Source: Rhodospirillales bacterium (GTDB lineage: Bacteria; Pseudomonadota; Alphaproteobacteria; Rhodospirillales; WMHbin7). Taken from it: DNA of 64,000 bases. The stretch lies in NCBI GenBank assembly GCA_016214125.1, contig JACRPC010000002.1, forward strand, positions 1 through 64,000, written 5' to 3'. Below are positions 40,474-49,614 of the stretch, in pieces. The notes under the pieces were generated by a model. The model was not told the origin of the DNA. It saw only the letters and a program-made list of their open reading frames with translations, and did no database searches. Within the stretch, counting starts at the first letter, position 1. Every line of letters starts with the position of its first letter. The position numbers and the translations under genes are program-made.

Positions 40474-42906
40474 ATGACCCGCACCGCCCTGCCGCCCGAA
40501 CAGCTCTACCGCGCCTGCGATCCGACGCTGCTTCCCTTTGCCACCACGGAAAGCCTGCCCGACATCGAGCATCCGATCGGCCAGGACCGGGCGATCGCCG
40601 CCCTGTCCTTCGGCATCGGCATCGACAGCGAAGGCTTCAATCTGTTTGCGCTGGGCCCCGAGGGCACCGGCAAGACGGCGGTGGTGCGCCGCCTGCTCGA
40701 CGAGGAAGCCGCCAAGCGGCCGGCGCCCGACGATTGGTGCTACGTCAACAATTTCAAGGACCCGCACAAGCCGAAGGCGCTGCGCCTGCCGCCCGGTCAG
40801 GGGCCGGGCTTCGTCAAGGCCATGCAGACGCTGATCGACGATCTGCGCCTGGCCATCGTGGCGGCCTTCGAGGGCGACGAATACCGCACCCGCAAGCAGG
40901 TGATCGAGGACCAGTTCAAGGAAAAAAGCGAGGAAGCCTTTGGCCTGGTGCAGAAGAAGGCCGAGCAAAGCCATGTGGCGCTGATGCGCACGCCGGTGGG
41001 TCTCGCCCTGGCGCCGATGAAGGACGGCGAGGTGCTGTCGCCCGAGGATTTCAAGGCCCTGCCCGACGAGGAGCAGGCCGCCTTCAAGAAGGTGATGGAA
41101 GAGCTTCAGGCCGAGATGGAAGCCACCCTGAAGCAGATGCCGCGCTGGGAAAAGGAGCAGCGCGCCAAGCTGCGCGACCTCAACCGCGAGGTCACCGCCC
41201 ACGCCGTCGGCCACCTGATCGAGGAACTTGAAAAGCATTACGCCGGCATCCAGCCGGTGCTCGACCATCTGGAAGCGGTGCGCGAAGATGTGATCGACAA
41301 TGTCGAGCGCTTCCTCAACCCCGCCGGCGGCGAAGGCGACGGCGAGGGCGAAAGCCCGCTGCCCATTCCCATGCGCCGGCCGGGGGCCAATCCCTTCCGC
41401 CGCTATCAGGTGAACGCGCTGGTCCATCAGGCCGAGGCGCGGGGCGCGCCGGTGGTGTTCGAAAGCCACCCGACCCAGCCCAACCTGATCGGGCGGATCG
41501 AGCACATGTCGCAGTTCGGCGCCCTGCTCACCGATTTCACCCTGATCAAGTCGGGCGCGCTGCACCGCGCCAATGGCGGCTATCTGGTCATCGAGGCCCG
41601 CAAGCTTCTGATGCAGCCCTTCGCCTGGGAGGATTTGAAGCGCGCCATGCGCTCGCACCAGATCCGCATCGAGGCGCCCGGCCAGGCCTGGGGGTTGATC
41701 TCGACCACCACCTTGGAGCCCGAGCCGATTCCGCTGGCGGTCAAGGTGGTGCTGATCGGCGATCCGATGCTCTATTACCTCTTGTCGCATTACGATCCGG
41801 AATTTTCCGAACTCTTCAAGGTGGCGGCCGATTTTGATTACCGGCAAGGCCGCGACGCGCCGGCCGTTCTGGGCTACGCCCAACTGATCGCCACCTTGGC
41901 AAGACGGGAAGGCCTGCCCCATTTCGAGCGCGACGCGGTGGCCCGGGTCGTCGAGCATGGCGCCCGTCTTTCCGGCGACGCCGAGAAGCTCACCACCCAT
42001 CTGGCGGCGATTGCCGATCTGGTCCGCGAAAGCGCCCATTGGGCGCGTGGCGCTGGCCGCACCTTGGCGACGCGCGCCGACGTCGAGAAGGCGATCGGCG
42101 AGCACGAATACCGCTCGGACCGGGTGCGCGAGCACATCCAAGAAGACATCAAGCGCGGCACACTGATGATCGACGTGGCCGGCGCCAAGGTGGGCCAGGT
42201 GAACGGGCTGGCGGTGTTCCAACTGGGCCGCTTCGCCTTCGGCAAGCCCTCGCGCATCACCTGCCGGGTGCGATTGGGCAAGGGCGAAGTGATCGACATC
42301 GAGCGTGAGGTCGATCTCGGCGGCCCCTTGCATTCCAAGGGCGTGTTGATCCTTTCGGCCTTCCTGTCGTCGCGCTTCGCCAAGGATTCGCCCCTGTCGC
42401 TGTCGGCCAGTCTGGTGTTCGAGCAGTCCTATGGCGGCGTCGACGGCGATTCCGCCTCGTCGACCGAGCTTTACGCGCTGCTCTCGGCCCTGGCCGAGAC
42501 GCCGATCCGCCAATCCCTGGCGGTGACCGGCTCGGTCAACCAGATGGGCGAAGTGCAGGCGATCGGCGGCGTCAACGAGAAGATCGAGGGCTTCTTCGAT
42601 GTCTGCAAGGCGCGCGGCCTGACCGGCGAGCAGGGCGTGCTCATTCCCGCCGCCAACGTCACGCATCTGATGTTGCGCCCCGATGTCGTCGAGGCCTGCC
42701 GGGCGGGCCAATTCGCCATCCATCCGGTCGCCAGCATCGACGAGGGCATCGCGATTCTGACCGGGATCGAAGCCGGCGAAGCCGACGCCAAGGGCGAGTA
42801 TCCGCTGGGCTCGGTCAATCGCCGGGTTGCCAACCGGCTGGCGGCGCTGGCCGCCAAGGTACAGGAGCTTTCCGGCGGGCGCGACCGCAAGGGGCGCGAG
42901 CGGTGA
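40474..42906 (+). CDS. Lon-family (LonB-like) ATP-dependent protease
   Basis: 810 residues. Walker A GPEGTGKTAVVRRLLDEE (~61-78), a long helical insertion (170-300), sensor regions, and the C-terminal S16 protease domain with the catalytic dyad S660 (GGVDGDSASS) and K703 (GGVNEKIEG). The lack of a Lon N-terminal substrate domain and the large insertion mark the LonB-like/AAA group. It probably degrades or unfolds cytoplasmic proteins. Overlaps the UspA gene by four bases. Confidence 0.9.
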   Translation: MTRTALPPEQLYRACDPTLLPFATTESLPDIEHPIGQDRAIAALSFGIGIDSEGFNLFALGPEGTGKTAVVRRLLDEEAAKRPAPDDWCYVNNFKDPHKPKALRLPPGQGPGFVKAMQTLIDDLRLAIVAAFEGDEYRTRKQVIEDQFKEKSEEAFGLVQKKAEQSHVALMRTPVGLALAPMKDGEVLSPEDFKALPDEEQAAFKKVMEELQAEMEATLKQMPRWEKEQRAKLRDLNREVTAHAVGHLIEELEKHYAGIQPVLDHLEAVREDVIDNVERFLNPAGGEGDGEGESPLPIPMRRPGANPFRRYQVNALVHQAEARGAPVVFESHPTQPNLIGRIEHMSQFGALLTDFTLIKSGALHRANGGYLVIEARKLLMQPFAWEDLKRAMRSHQIRIEAPGQAWGLISTTTLEPEPIPLAVKVVLIGDPMLYYLLSHYDPEFSELFKVAADFDYRQGRDAPAVLGYAQLIATLARREGLPHFERDAVARVVEHGARLSGDAEKLTTHLAAIADLVRESAHWARGAGRTLATRADVEKAIGEHEYRSDRVREHIQEDIKRGTLMIDVAGAKVGQVNGLAVFQLGRFAFGKPSRITCRVRLGKGEVIDIEREVDLGGPLHSKGVLILSAFLSSRFAKDSPLSLSASLVFEQSYGGVDGDSASSTELYALLSALAETPIRQSLAVTGSVNQMGEVQAIGGVNEKIEGFFDVCKARGLTGEQGVLIPAANVTHLMLRPDVVEACRAGQFAIHPVASIDEGIAILTGIEAGEADAKGEYPLGSVNRRVANRLAALAAKVQELSGGRDRKGRER

Positions 42907-43739
42907 GCGACATCCGCCGCATCCTGGTGGCGCTCGACGCCTCGCCGCACAGCCTGGCGGCGCTCGAGGCGGCGTGCGGTCTGGCGCGCCGCCTCGAGGC
43001 GGAACTGCTGGGGCTGTACGTCGAGGACATCAATCTGATCCGGCTGGCTGCGCACCCCTGCGCCACCACCTTCAGTCTGGCCTGCCCGCCCGGTCGGCCG
43101 GTGGGCGACGACGACATTCTGACGAGAGCGCTTAGGCTGCAAGGCGCGGCGGCGCGCCGGGCGCTCGACGAAGCCGCTGCCCGAGCGCGGGTGACGGCCC
43201 GGTTCAGCCAGCGCCAAGGCCGGGTCGAGGCCGAAGTGCTGGCGGCCGCCGAGGAGGCCGATCTGCTGGTCATCGGCTGGACCGGGCGGGCGATCGTGCC
43301 GGCGCGCAGCCGGGCCGGATCGGTGGCCCGTGCGGTGGCGCGCGACGCGCGGGCTTCGGTGCTGGTGCTCCAGCGCGATCTGGCCGAGGGCGGGCCGGTG
43401 ATGTTGCTTTATGACGGCAGCGAGACGGCCGAGCGCGCCTTGGCGGTGGCGATGACGCTGGCCAGGCGCGATGGCGGCGAAGTGGCGGTGCTGCTCTTGG
43501 CCGAAACGCCACGCCGGGCGACGGAATTGGAACGGTCCGTCGAATCCCGCATGTCCGAGGCTGGGCTTTCCGGGCGCTATCAGATGCTGCCGAAGGCCGA
43601 TGCGGCCTTGATTCGCCGCGCCGTCGGGCTGGTGCCGGGCGGGGTGCTGGTGGCGGGCGTCGGCATGCCGGCCCTGGCCGAAGGCGGCGCCGAATCGTTG
43701 CTGGACGATCTCGGCTGCTCGGTGGTGCTGGTCAAGTAG
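42903..43739 (+). CDS. UspA-family universal stress protein, tandem-domain
   Basis: 278 residues. Opening IRRILVALDASPHSLAALEA is the UspA strand/helix start. A second, weaker Usp-like unit begins MLLYDGSETAERALAVAMT near residue 162. The ATP-binding G-x2-G-x9-G-(S/T) motif is degenerate. Coupled to the Lon-like gene; converges with the next gene with an 8-base overlap. Confidence 0.85.
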   Translation: MSDIRRILVALDASPHSLAALEAACGLARRLEAELLGLYVEDINLIRLAAHPCATTFSLACPPGRPVGDDDILTRALRLQGAAARRALDEAAARARVTARFSQRQGRVEAEVLAAAEEADLLVIGWTGRAIVPARSRAGSVARAVARDARASVLVLQRDLAEGGPVMLLYDGSETAERALAVAMTLARRDGGEVAVLLLAETPRRATELERSVESRMSEAGLSGRYQMLPKADAALIRRAVGLVPGGVLVAGVGMPALAEGGAESLLDDLGCSVVLVK

Positions 43740-44355
43740 GGACGCGGTCGCCCAGCGTCTGGGCAATTCGCCGGCGCAATTCCGGAATCAGCAGGGCCTC
43801 GAACCAGGGATGGCGGGCAAGCCAGCCGGTGTTGCGCCAGCTCGGATGGGGCAGGGGAAAGAAGTCGGGGCCGTATTCGGCGAAAGCCCGCACGGTCTCG
43901 GTCAGGCTCGGCTTGCGGCGGGCTCCCAGATAATGGGCCTGGGCGTAGAGCCCGACCAACAAAGTCAGGCGCACCCGCTTGAGTTCGGCCCGAATCGGCG
44001 GATGCCAAAGCGGCGCGCATTCGGGCCGGGGCGGAAGATCGGCGCCCTTGGCGTCCTGGCCGGGAAAGCAAAGCCCGATCGGCAGGATGGCGATGCGCTC
44101 CGGATCGTAGAACCGCGGGCGATCGAGCCCAAGCCAATCGCGCAGCCGATCGCCCGAGCGATCGTTCCAGGGGATGCCGGTTTCCTGGACCCGCGTGCCG
44201 GGCGCTTGGCCGACGATCAGCAGGGTGGCGGTAGGCGAAACCCGAAGAATGGGCCGGTGCGGATGCGGCAATGGGCAGAGCCGGCAGGCCCGGGCCGCCG
44301 CCACCCGCTCATCGAGGGATTGACCCGGGCACGAATCCGGCGAGGATGGGGTCAT
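43732..44355 (-). CDS. Uracil-DNA glycosylase superfamily protein
   Basis: 207 residues. RACRLCPLP, then TLLIVGQAPGTRVQETGIPW with NDRSGDRLRDWLG, and the late motif PLPHPSWRNTGW match the uracil-DNA-glycosylase-like fold. It probably excises damaged or deaminated bases, but the family also has inactive members. The start codon overlaps that of the divergent lipoprotein gene in a shared CATG. Confidence 0.85.
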   Translation of the reverse strand: MTPSSPDSCPGQSLDERVAAARACRLCPLPHPHRPILRVSPTATLLIVGQAPGTRVQETGIPWNDRSGDRLRDWLGLDRPRFYDPERIAILPIGLCFPGQDAKGADLPPRPECAPLWHPPIRAELKRVRLTLLVGLYAQAHYLGARRKPSLTETVRAFAEYGPDFFPLPHPSWRNTGWLARHPWFEALLIPELRRRIAQTLGDRVPT

Positions 44356-44671
44356 GAATCTTCGTTCCCTTTCGATCCTGGGCCTCCTGCTGCCGCTGGT
44401 TGCCGCCTGCGAGCGGCCATCGGCCTCGGCGCAGTGGATTCATCCCGAATTGGCGCCGGAATTGGCCTCCCGCGACCTGTCGCTGTGCCGCAAGGAGGCC
44501 GATCTCGAGGTGGCGCGCAAGGTGGGTTATGACGACGTCAACGAGCGCACGCCCTCGGGTTCGCCCATTCGCCAGGGCGATCCGATCCGGGTGCGGTCCC
44601 TGGTCGAACGCGCCATCGCCGATTGCATGCTCGGCAAGGGCTATCGCCGCGCCGGACCGACGGCTAAGTGA
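44354..44671 (+). CDS. Small lipoprotein, function unknown
   Basis: 105 residues. Signal MNLRSLSILGLLLPLVAAC ends in the lipobox LVAAC, so it is likely lipidated at C19. The mature part has two further cysteines (LSLCRKEADLE and IADCMLGKGY) that could pair. It overlaps the next gene by eight bases tail to tail. Confidence 0.8.
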   Translation: MNLRSLSILGLLLPLVAACERPSASAQWIHPELAPELASRDLSLCRKEADLEVARKVGYDDVNERTPSGSPIRQGDPIRVRSLVERAIADCMLGKGYRRAGPTAK

Positions 44672-45272
44672 GCGGCCGCCTTGCCACCAGATTGACCAGC
44701 GCCGCCGTGCCCTGGTGAATGGCGCCTTCGGCGAGTTCGCGCAGCACCTCGTTCAGTTCCAAGACTTCCGCTTCGGCGAAGTCGGAGGCCAGGGCCTCGG
44801 CCGAGAACAGCATCTCGGGATCGCGCGGGCCGCCGGTGCCGTAATTGACCTGGGCCTTGCGGAAGCCTTCCAGGACCAACAGCCCGCCCGGCTTCAAGGC
44901 CGCCAGCATCGCCTGATGCAGACCGGGCCGCATCTCGGGATTGACGTGCAGGAAGACCGCCACCACCAGATCGAACCGCGCCTGCGGCCATTCCCAGGTG
45001 AGCAGATCGGCGCAATGGGTGGCGATCGGCACGCCCTTGGCCTTCGCCAGCTCTTCGGTCTTGCGCAGGCCCGCTTCCGACGCGTCGACCGACAGCACGG
45101 AAAGCCCCTGGCCGGCCAACCAGACGCCGTTGCGGCCCTCGCCATCGCCGGGGCACAGGGCCTGCCAGCCGGGCTTCAGGCGCGCCTTCTGGGAGGCGAC
45201 GAAGGCGTTGGGCTCGGTGCCGTAATAATATTCCGGTTTGGAAAACCGTTCGTCCCACATGGTGGGGGCCAT
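44664..45272 (-). CDS. Class I SAM-dependent methyltransferase
   Basis: 202 residues from MAPTMWDERFSKPEYYYGTE. ALCPGDGEGRNGVWLAGQG is motif I, VDASEAGLRKTEELAKAKG motif II, FDLVVAVFLHV and LKPGGLLVLEGF complete the fold. The FSKPEYYYGTEPN opening is common in tellurite-resistance/thiopurine-like methyltransferases. Substrate unknown. Confidence 0.88.
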   Translation of the reverse strand: MAPTMWDERFSKPEYYYGTEPNAFVASQKARLKPGWQALCPGDGEGRNGVWLAGQGLSVLSVDASEAGLRKTEELAKAKGVPIATHCADLLTWEWPQARFDLVVAVFLHVNPEMRPGLHQAMLAALKPGGLLVLEGFRKAQVNYGTGGPRDPEMLFSAEALASDFAEAEVLELNEVLRELAEGAIHQGTAALVNLVARRPLT

Positions 45273-45373
45273 GGCCGTCCTTCCTTTCCTTGGTATCAAG
45301 AGGATGGCGCGAGCGGGCTTGCGGCGCAAGTCCCGCCTGTTCGCCCGGGGCGGGCTCGATTATCGTTGTGTCC

Positions 45374-47134
45374 ATGAACCAGGCCGATCCGCGTCTTCTG
45401 GCCGATCTCGACGAGGCCGTCCGCCTGCGCGGCGCCGGCCGCGCGGCCGAGGCGGCGGCGATCCTGGAGCGTCTGGCCGCCCAGTTTCCGACCAGCCCGG
45501 AAATCCGCAACAATCTCGGCAACGCCCTGGCCGATCTGGGGCGGCTTGCCGAGGCGCGGCGGCATTTGGAAGCGGCCTTGGCGATGGCTCCCGACCGGGT
45601 CGAGGCTCCGGCCAACCTCGCCCTGGTTCTCGACGGCTTGGGCGAGTTCGCTTTGGGCCTCGAGCATCATCGCCGCGCCGCGACGCTGGCGCCTGGTCAC
45701 GCCGCCATCCAGTTCAATCTCGGCACCGCGTTGGAACGGGCGCGCCGCTACGACGAAGGTGAGGCCGCCTACCGCCAAGCGCTTGCCTTGGCGCCCGATT
45801 TCGCGCCGGCCTGGCACAATCTGGGCAATCTGTTGCAGGAGACCGGGCGGGTCGAGGAGGCCGATGCCGCCTACCGGCGCGCCCTGGCCCTGAAGCCCGA
45901 TTTTCCCCAGGCGCGCTCGAGCCATCTGATGAACCTCCATTACCTTCCCGACGCCCGGCCCGAGACCATCTTCGCCGCCCACCGGGAATGGAACGATCGG
46001 CACGGCCGCTTTGCCGCCCAATCCTTTTCCAATCCGCCCGATCCCGAGCGCCGGCTGCGCGTCGGTTACCTAGCCGCCTATTACCGCGACCATCCGGTGG
46101 GTTTTTTAAGCGAGGCGGCGCTGAGCAACCACGATCCCGGCGCCGTCGCCCTGTTCGTCTATGTCAACAACCGGGGCGACGCGGCCGAAGCCCGCCTGAG
46201 GCCCCACGCCGCCGGCTGGCGCGATCTTTCCTCCCTTTCCGACGATCAGGCGGCCCAGCACATTCGCGCCGACGGCATCGACATTCTGGTCGATCTGGCC
46301 GGTCACACCCGCGATCATCGCTTGGGCGTGGTGGCGCACCGGCCGGCGCCGATCCAACTGCATTGGGGCGCCGCCTACTGGAACGGCACTGGGCTGGACG
46401 CCATCGACGGTTTGATTACCGACCGGATCGCGGTGCCGCCCGACCATCCGCCGCCCTTGAGCGAAACGCCGCTTTACCTGCCGGGCTGCTATGTCTGCTA
46501 CCGACCGCCCGACGACTTGCCGCCGGTGGCGCCGCCGCCCCGCGCCGCCAACGGCTTTCCCACCTTCGGATGCTTCAACCGCATCGCCAAGATCAACGAC
46601 AGGGTGGTGGCGCTGTGGGGCCGGCTGCTGCGGGACTGCCCAAAGGCCAGGCTGGTTCTCCAGGACCGTTCCTTCGACGACGTGGCCCAGCAGGCCCGCA
46701 TCCGGGCGCGCTTCGCCGCCCAGGGCGTCGAGGCGGCAAGGCTCGATCTCTTGGGCGCGCTCCCGCATCGCGCCGTGCTCGAAGCCTATGGCCGGGTCGA
46801 CGTGGCGCTCGACAGCTTTCCCTGGTCGGGCTCGATCATCACCCTCGAATCCCTGCTGATGGGGGTGCCGGTGGTGACCTGGCCCGCCGATTCGATCGCC
46901 GGTCGCCATTCGGCCAGCCTGCTTACCGCTCTGGGCCGCCCCGATTGGATCGCATCCAGCGCCGAAACCTATTGCGATCTCGCGGCGAAGTTGGCGGAAT
47001 CCGGCTCCTTGCGACCGGCCTTGCGCCAAGCCCTTTTGAACTCTTCTTTGTGTGACGCAAACGGTTTTGCCCGCAATCTGGAAGCGCTCTATCGCGCCTG
47101 CTGGCGCCGCTGGTGCCAGGCGCAATCGCGCTAA
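45374..47134 (+). CDS. TPR protein with O-GlcNAc transferase (SPINDLY/OGT-like) domain
   Basis: 586 residues. Residues ~1-190 are TPR repeats (NLGNALADLGRLAEARRHLE, then NLGTALERARRYDEGEAAYR, NLGNLLQETGRVEEADAAYR). The C-terminal ~380 residues are GT41: RVGYLAAYYRDHPVGFL, DILVDLAGHTRDHRLGVVAH, IQLHWGAAYWNGTGLDAIDG, and FGCFNRIAKINDRVVALWGR. It may glycosylate a protein, adding GlcNAc or another sugar. No flagellin or acceptor is adjacent. Confidence 0.92.
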   Translation: MNQADPRLLADLDEAVRLRGAGRAAEAAAILERLAAQFPTSPEIRNNLGNALADLGRLAEARRHLEAALAMAPDRVEAPANLALVLDGLGEFALGLEHHRRAATLAPGHAAIQFNLGTALERARRYDEGEAAYRQALALAPDFAPAWHNLGNLLQETGRVEEADAAYRRALALKPDFPQARSSHLMNLHYLPDARPETIFAAHREWNDRHGRFAAQSFSNPPDPERRLRVGYLAAYYRDHPVGFLSEAALSNHDPGAVALFVYVNNRGDAAEARLRPHAAGWRDLSSLSDDQAAQHIRADGIDILVDLAGHTRDHRLGVVAHRPAPIQLHWGAAYWNGTGLDAIDGLITDRIAVPPDHPPPLSETPLYLPGCYVCYRPPDDLPPVAPPPRAANGFPTFGCFNRIAKINDRVVALWGRLLRDCPKARLVLQDRSFDDVAQQARIRARFAAQGVEAARLDLLGALPHRAVLEAYGRVDVALDSFPWSGSIITLESLLMGVPVVTWPADSIAGRHSASLLTALGRPDWIASSAETYCDLAAKLAESGSLRPALRQALLNSSLCDANGFARNLEALYRACWRRWCQAQSR

Positions 47135-47249
47135 AGCATCCCGGGCGGCCCGCCGGGGCTGGTCGGGCGATCAACGCCTGTGTATGATGGTGGGAACGAG
47201 AACACCATCCGCGGGATCAAGCGATCCGACGCATTGGGGAGGCGACCCG

Positions 47250-48182
47250 ATGAAGGGTGACGTAACGACGGCGGGCGAGTCCGAACAGGTTCGAACGGCC
47301 AAGGACAATTGGGAACTGATCCAAGACAGCCTTCAGCATCTGAACGAGGGGATCAGCGTCTTCAATGGCGATCTCGAGCTGGTCCTCTTCAATCGCAAAT
47401 TCGTCGAGACCCTCAATTTTCCGCCTGACTTGGTGCGGATTGGGGTGTCGATTGGCGAGCTGTTCCGTTTCAACGCCTTAAGGGGCGAATACGGCCCCGG
47501 CGATCCCGACGAGCAGGTCCGCCAGCGCCTGGAGCTGGCGCGGCGCTTCGAGGCCCATTCCTTCGAACGCACGCGGCCCGACGGCTCGGTGATCGAGGTG
47601 CGCGGCAATCCGTTGCCGGGTGGCGGCTTCGTCACCATCTACGCCGACATCACGGTGCGCAAGCGCCTGGAGAACCGCCTGCACGAAATGGCCTCGACCG
47701 ACGAATTGACCGGCGTGTGCAACCGCCGGCGCTTTTTCGATCTCGCCTCGATCGAGATCAGTCGCTCGCGCCGCTACGATTGCCCGGTCTCCTTCCTGAT
47801 GATGGATGCCGACCGCTTCAAGAGCATCAACGACAATTTCGGCCACGTCACCGGCGATCGGGTGCTGAAAGCCCTGGCCGACACGGCGCGGGCGAGTTTG
47901 CGCACGGTCGACATCCTGGCCCGCTATGGCGGCGAAGAGTTCGCCATTCTGCTTCCGGAAACCGACGAGGACAACGCCGTCTCGGTGGCCGAGCGGCTGC
48001 GCCTGGCGATCAGCGAAACCGAGGTGCCGACCGAGAGGGGGCCGCTTTATTTCACCGCCAGCCTGGGGGTGGCGGGCGCCCGGGGCACGGCGGTCGATTT
48101 GGGCCGCCTGATCGAGCGCGCCGATCAGGCCCTTTTCGCCGCCAAACACTCGGGCCGCAATCTGGTGATTCGGGCCGAATAG
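47250..48182 (+). CDS. PAS-GGDEF diguanylate cyclase
   Basis: 310 residues. An N-terminal PAS domain (LNEGISVFNGDLELVLFNRK ... GGGFVTIYADITVRKR) is joined by a short helix to a GGDEF domain with active-site GGEEF (227-231), MMDADRFKSINDNFGH and the product-inhibition I-site R218-TV-D221 exactly five residues upstream. It makes cyclic di-GMP and should be product-regulated. No transmembrane segment; cytoplasmic. Confidence 0.93.
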   Translation: MKGDVTTAGESEQVRTAKDNWELIQDSLQHLNEGISVFNGDLELVLFNRKFVETLNFPPDLVRIGVSIGELFRFNALRGEYGPGDPDEQVRQRLELARRFEAHSFERTRPDGSVIEVRGNPLPGGGFVTIYADITVRKRLENRLHEMASTDELTGVCNRRRFFDLASIEISRSRRYDCPVSFLMMDADRFKSINDNFGHVTGDRVLKALADTARASLRTVDILARYGGEEFAILLPETDEDNAVSVAERLRLAISETEVPTERGPLYFTASLGVAGARGTAVDLGRLIERADQALFAAKHSGRNLVIRAE

Positions 48183-48189
48183 CCCGGAC

Positions 48190-49350
48190 TTATCCTTCGG
48201 TCTTTTCGTCCGAGGCCTCCAGTTCGGCCAAGCGTTGCTTGGCCACGTCGTTGACGGTCCCTTGCAATTCTGGATGTTCGGCCAGCATGTGGGCGAACAC
48301 GCTGGCATCGAGTTCCAAGAACTGGCACGACGAGACGGCGCGCACGGTGGCGGTGCGCCGGCGGCGGGCAATCAAGGCGATCTCGCCGAAGAAATCGCCG
48401 GCCTTGAGCCGTACGGCGCCCTTGGGAAGTTCGACTTCAACCTCGCCCGACAGGATGAAGTACATCGCGTCGGCCAGATCGTCCTTGCGCACCAGGCGCT
48501 CGCCCGGCACGGCGATCCGCGGCTTCAGGAGATCGACGATGTCGGCGATCCGGGCGGCGTTGAGCTGGGCGAACAGCGGCACCTTGGCGACCATGGTCCA
48601 GGTGATGACGAAGTCGCGCCGCTTCACCTCTTGGGCGAAGGCCGAAGCCAAGATGCCGGCGGGCAGCGCAAACATGCCGAAGCCCAGCATGGTGGTGAGC
48701 GCGCCCACCAATTTGCCCAGTGCCGTCTGCGGCACCACGTCGCCGTAGCCGACGGTGGTCAGGGTCACCACACCCCACCACATGGCGGCCGGAATGCTGC
48801 CAAAGGCGGCGGGCTGCACGTCGCGCTCGATCAGGTAGACGATCGAGGACAAGGTTACCAACAGGACGAGCATGACGACGCCGGCGGTGGTGAGCGTGCG
48901 CCGCTCGGAGCGGATGGCGTGAAACAGAAGGTCGAGGGCCGAGGAGTAGCGCAACAGCTTAAGCAGCCGCGCCAGCCGAAGAAAGCGCAAATCGACTGCG
49001 GCGATGACACCCAGGAGCAGGGGCAGCACCGCAACGAGATCGACGATCGCCATCGGCGTCGCCATATAGCGCAGCCGGCCCTTTATCGGATGGTGAAAGC
49101 GATCGCGCGGGTCGTCGACGCATACCCACAGGCGCGCCAGATATTCGAGCGAGAAGATTCCGACCGATATGATTTCGAAAAGGAAAAACTGCGCGTGATA
49201 AGCCTCGTCGATGCCGGGAACGGTGGCGATGATTTCGGCGGTGACGTTAACGAGGATCAACACCCCCAGGGCGCCGTTGATGAGCCGCCCCCATCGTCCG
49301 GCCGTTCCCTCGAGAATTCGCCACATTTGATAGCGCGCGGAATTAGTCAT
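48190..49350 (-). CDS. Six-helix K+ channel with cyclic-nucleotide-binding domain
   Basis: 386 residues from MTNSARYQMWR at 49350. S1-S6 helices are visible; S4 is LRFLRLARLLKLLR, and the pore filter TTVGYGDVVP (199-204) is the K+ signature. Residues ~270-375 form a cNMP-binding domain (GDFFGEIALIARRRRTATVRAV, including the phosphate-binding GE..L...RR.A). It resembles bacterial MloK1-type channels. It lies tail to tail with the diguanylate cyclase, 7 bp apart. Confidence 0.92.
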   Translation of the reverse strand: MTNSARYQMWRILEGTAGRWGRLINGALGVLILVNVTAEIIATVPGIDEAYHAQFFLFEIISVGIFSLEYLARLWVCVDDPRDRFHHPIKGRLRYMATPMAIVDLVAVLPLLLGVIAAVDLRFLRLARLLKLLRYSSALDLLFHAIRSERRTLTTAGVVMLVLLVTLSSIVYLIERDVQPAAFGSIPAAMWWGVVTLTTVGYGDVVPQTALGKLVGALTTMLGFGMFALPAGILASAFAQEVKRRDFVITWTMVAKVPLFAQLNAARIADIVDLLKPRIAVPGERLVRKDDLADAMYFILSGEVEVELPKGAVRLKAGDFFGEIALIARRRRTATVRAVSSCQFLELDASVFAHMLAEHPELQGTVNDVAKQRLAELEASDEKTEG

Positions 49351-49614
49351 GCCGCCTTCGCGTTCGCCTTCCGTGACCGAACGATAGCGGACGAAGCGGA
49401 CAACTGGCAAGCGCGGCAAGCCCAAATCCGCCGGCCTTAAGCTGCGCCAATCACCCAATAACCGTACCGATGGATGCAGCGATTGATCTGCGGAAGACGA
49501 TTAGTATCGATGGCTTTGGCCGCGATATTCGTAGATATCCGGATGCCGCCCTTTGCGTCCTGCCCATATTCTGCGGTCTTGGGTCACCCGGGCGAACCGG
49601 TAGGGGGAGGAAGG

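Noticed and set aside
40030-42723. A long open frame antisense to the Lon-like protease (~897 codons).
   Set aside because: It is the complement of a strongly supported protein with conserved catalytic motifs. GC-rich codon use leaves antisense frames open, and the translation is Gly/Arg/His/Gln-rich without recognisable domains.
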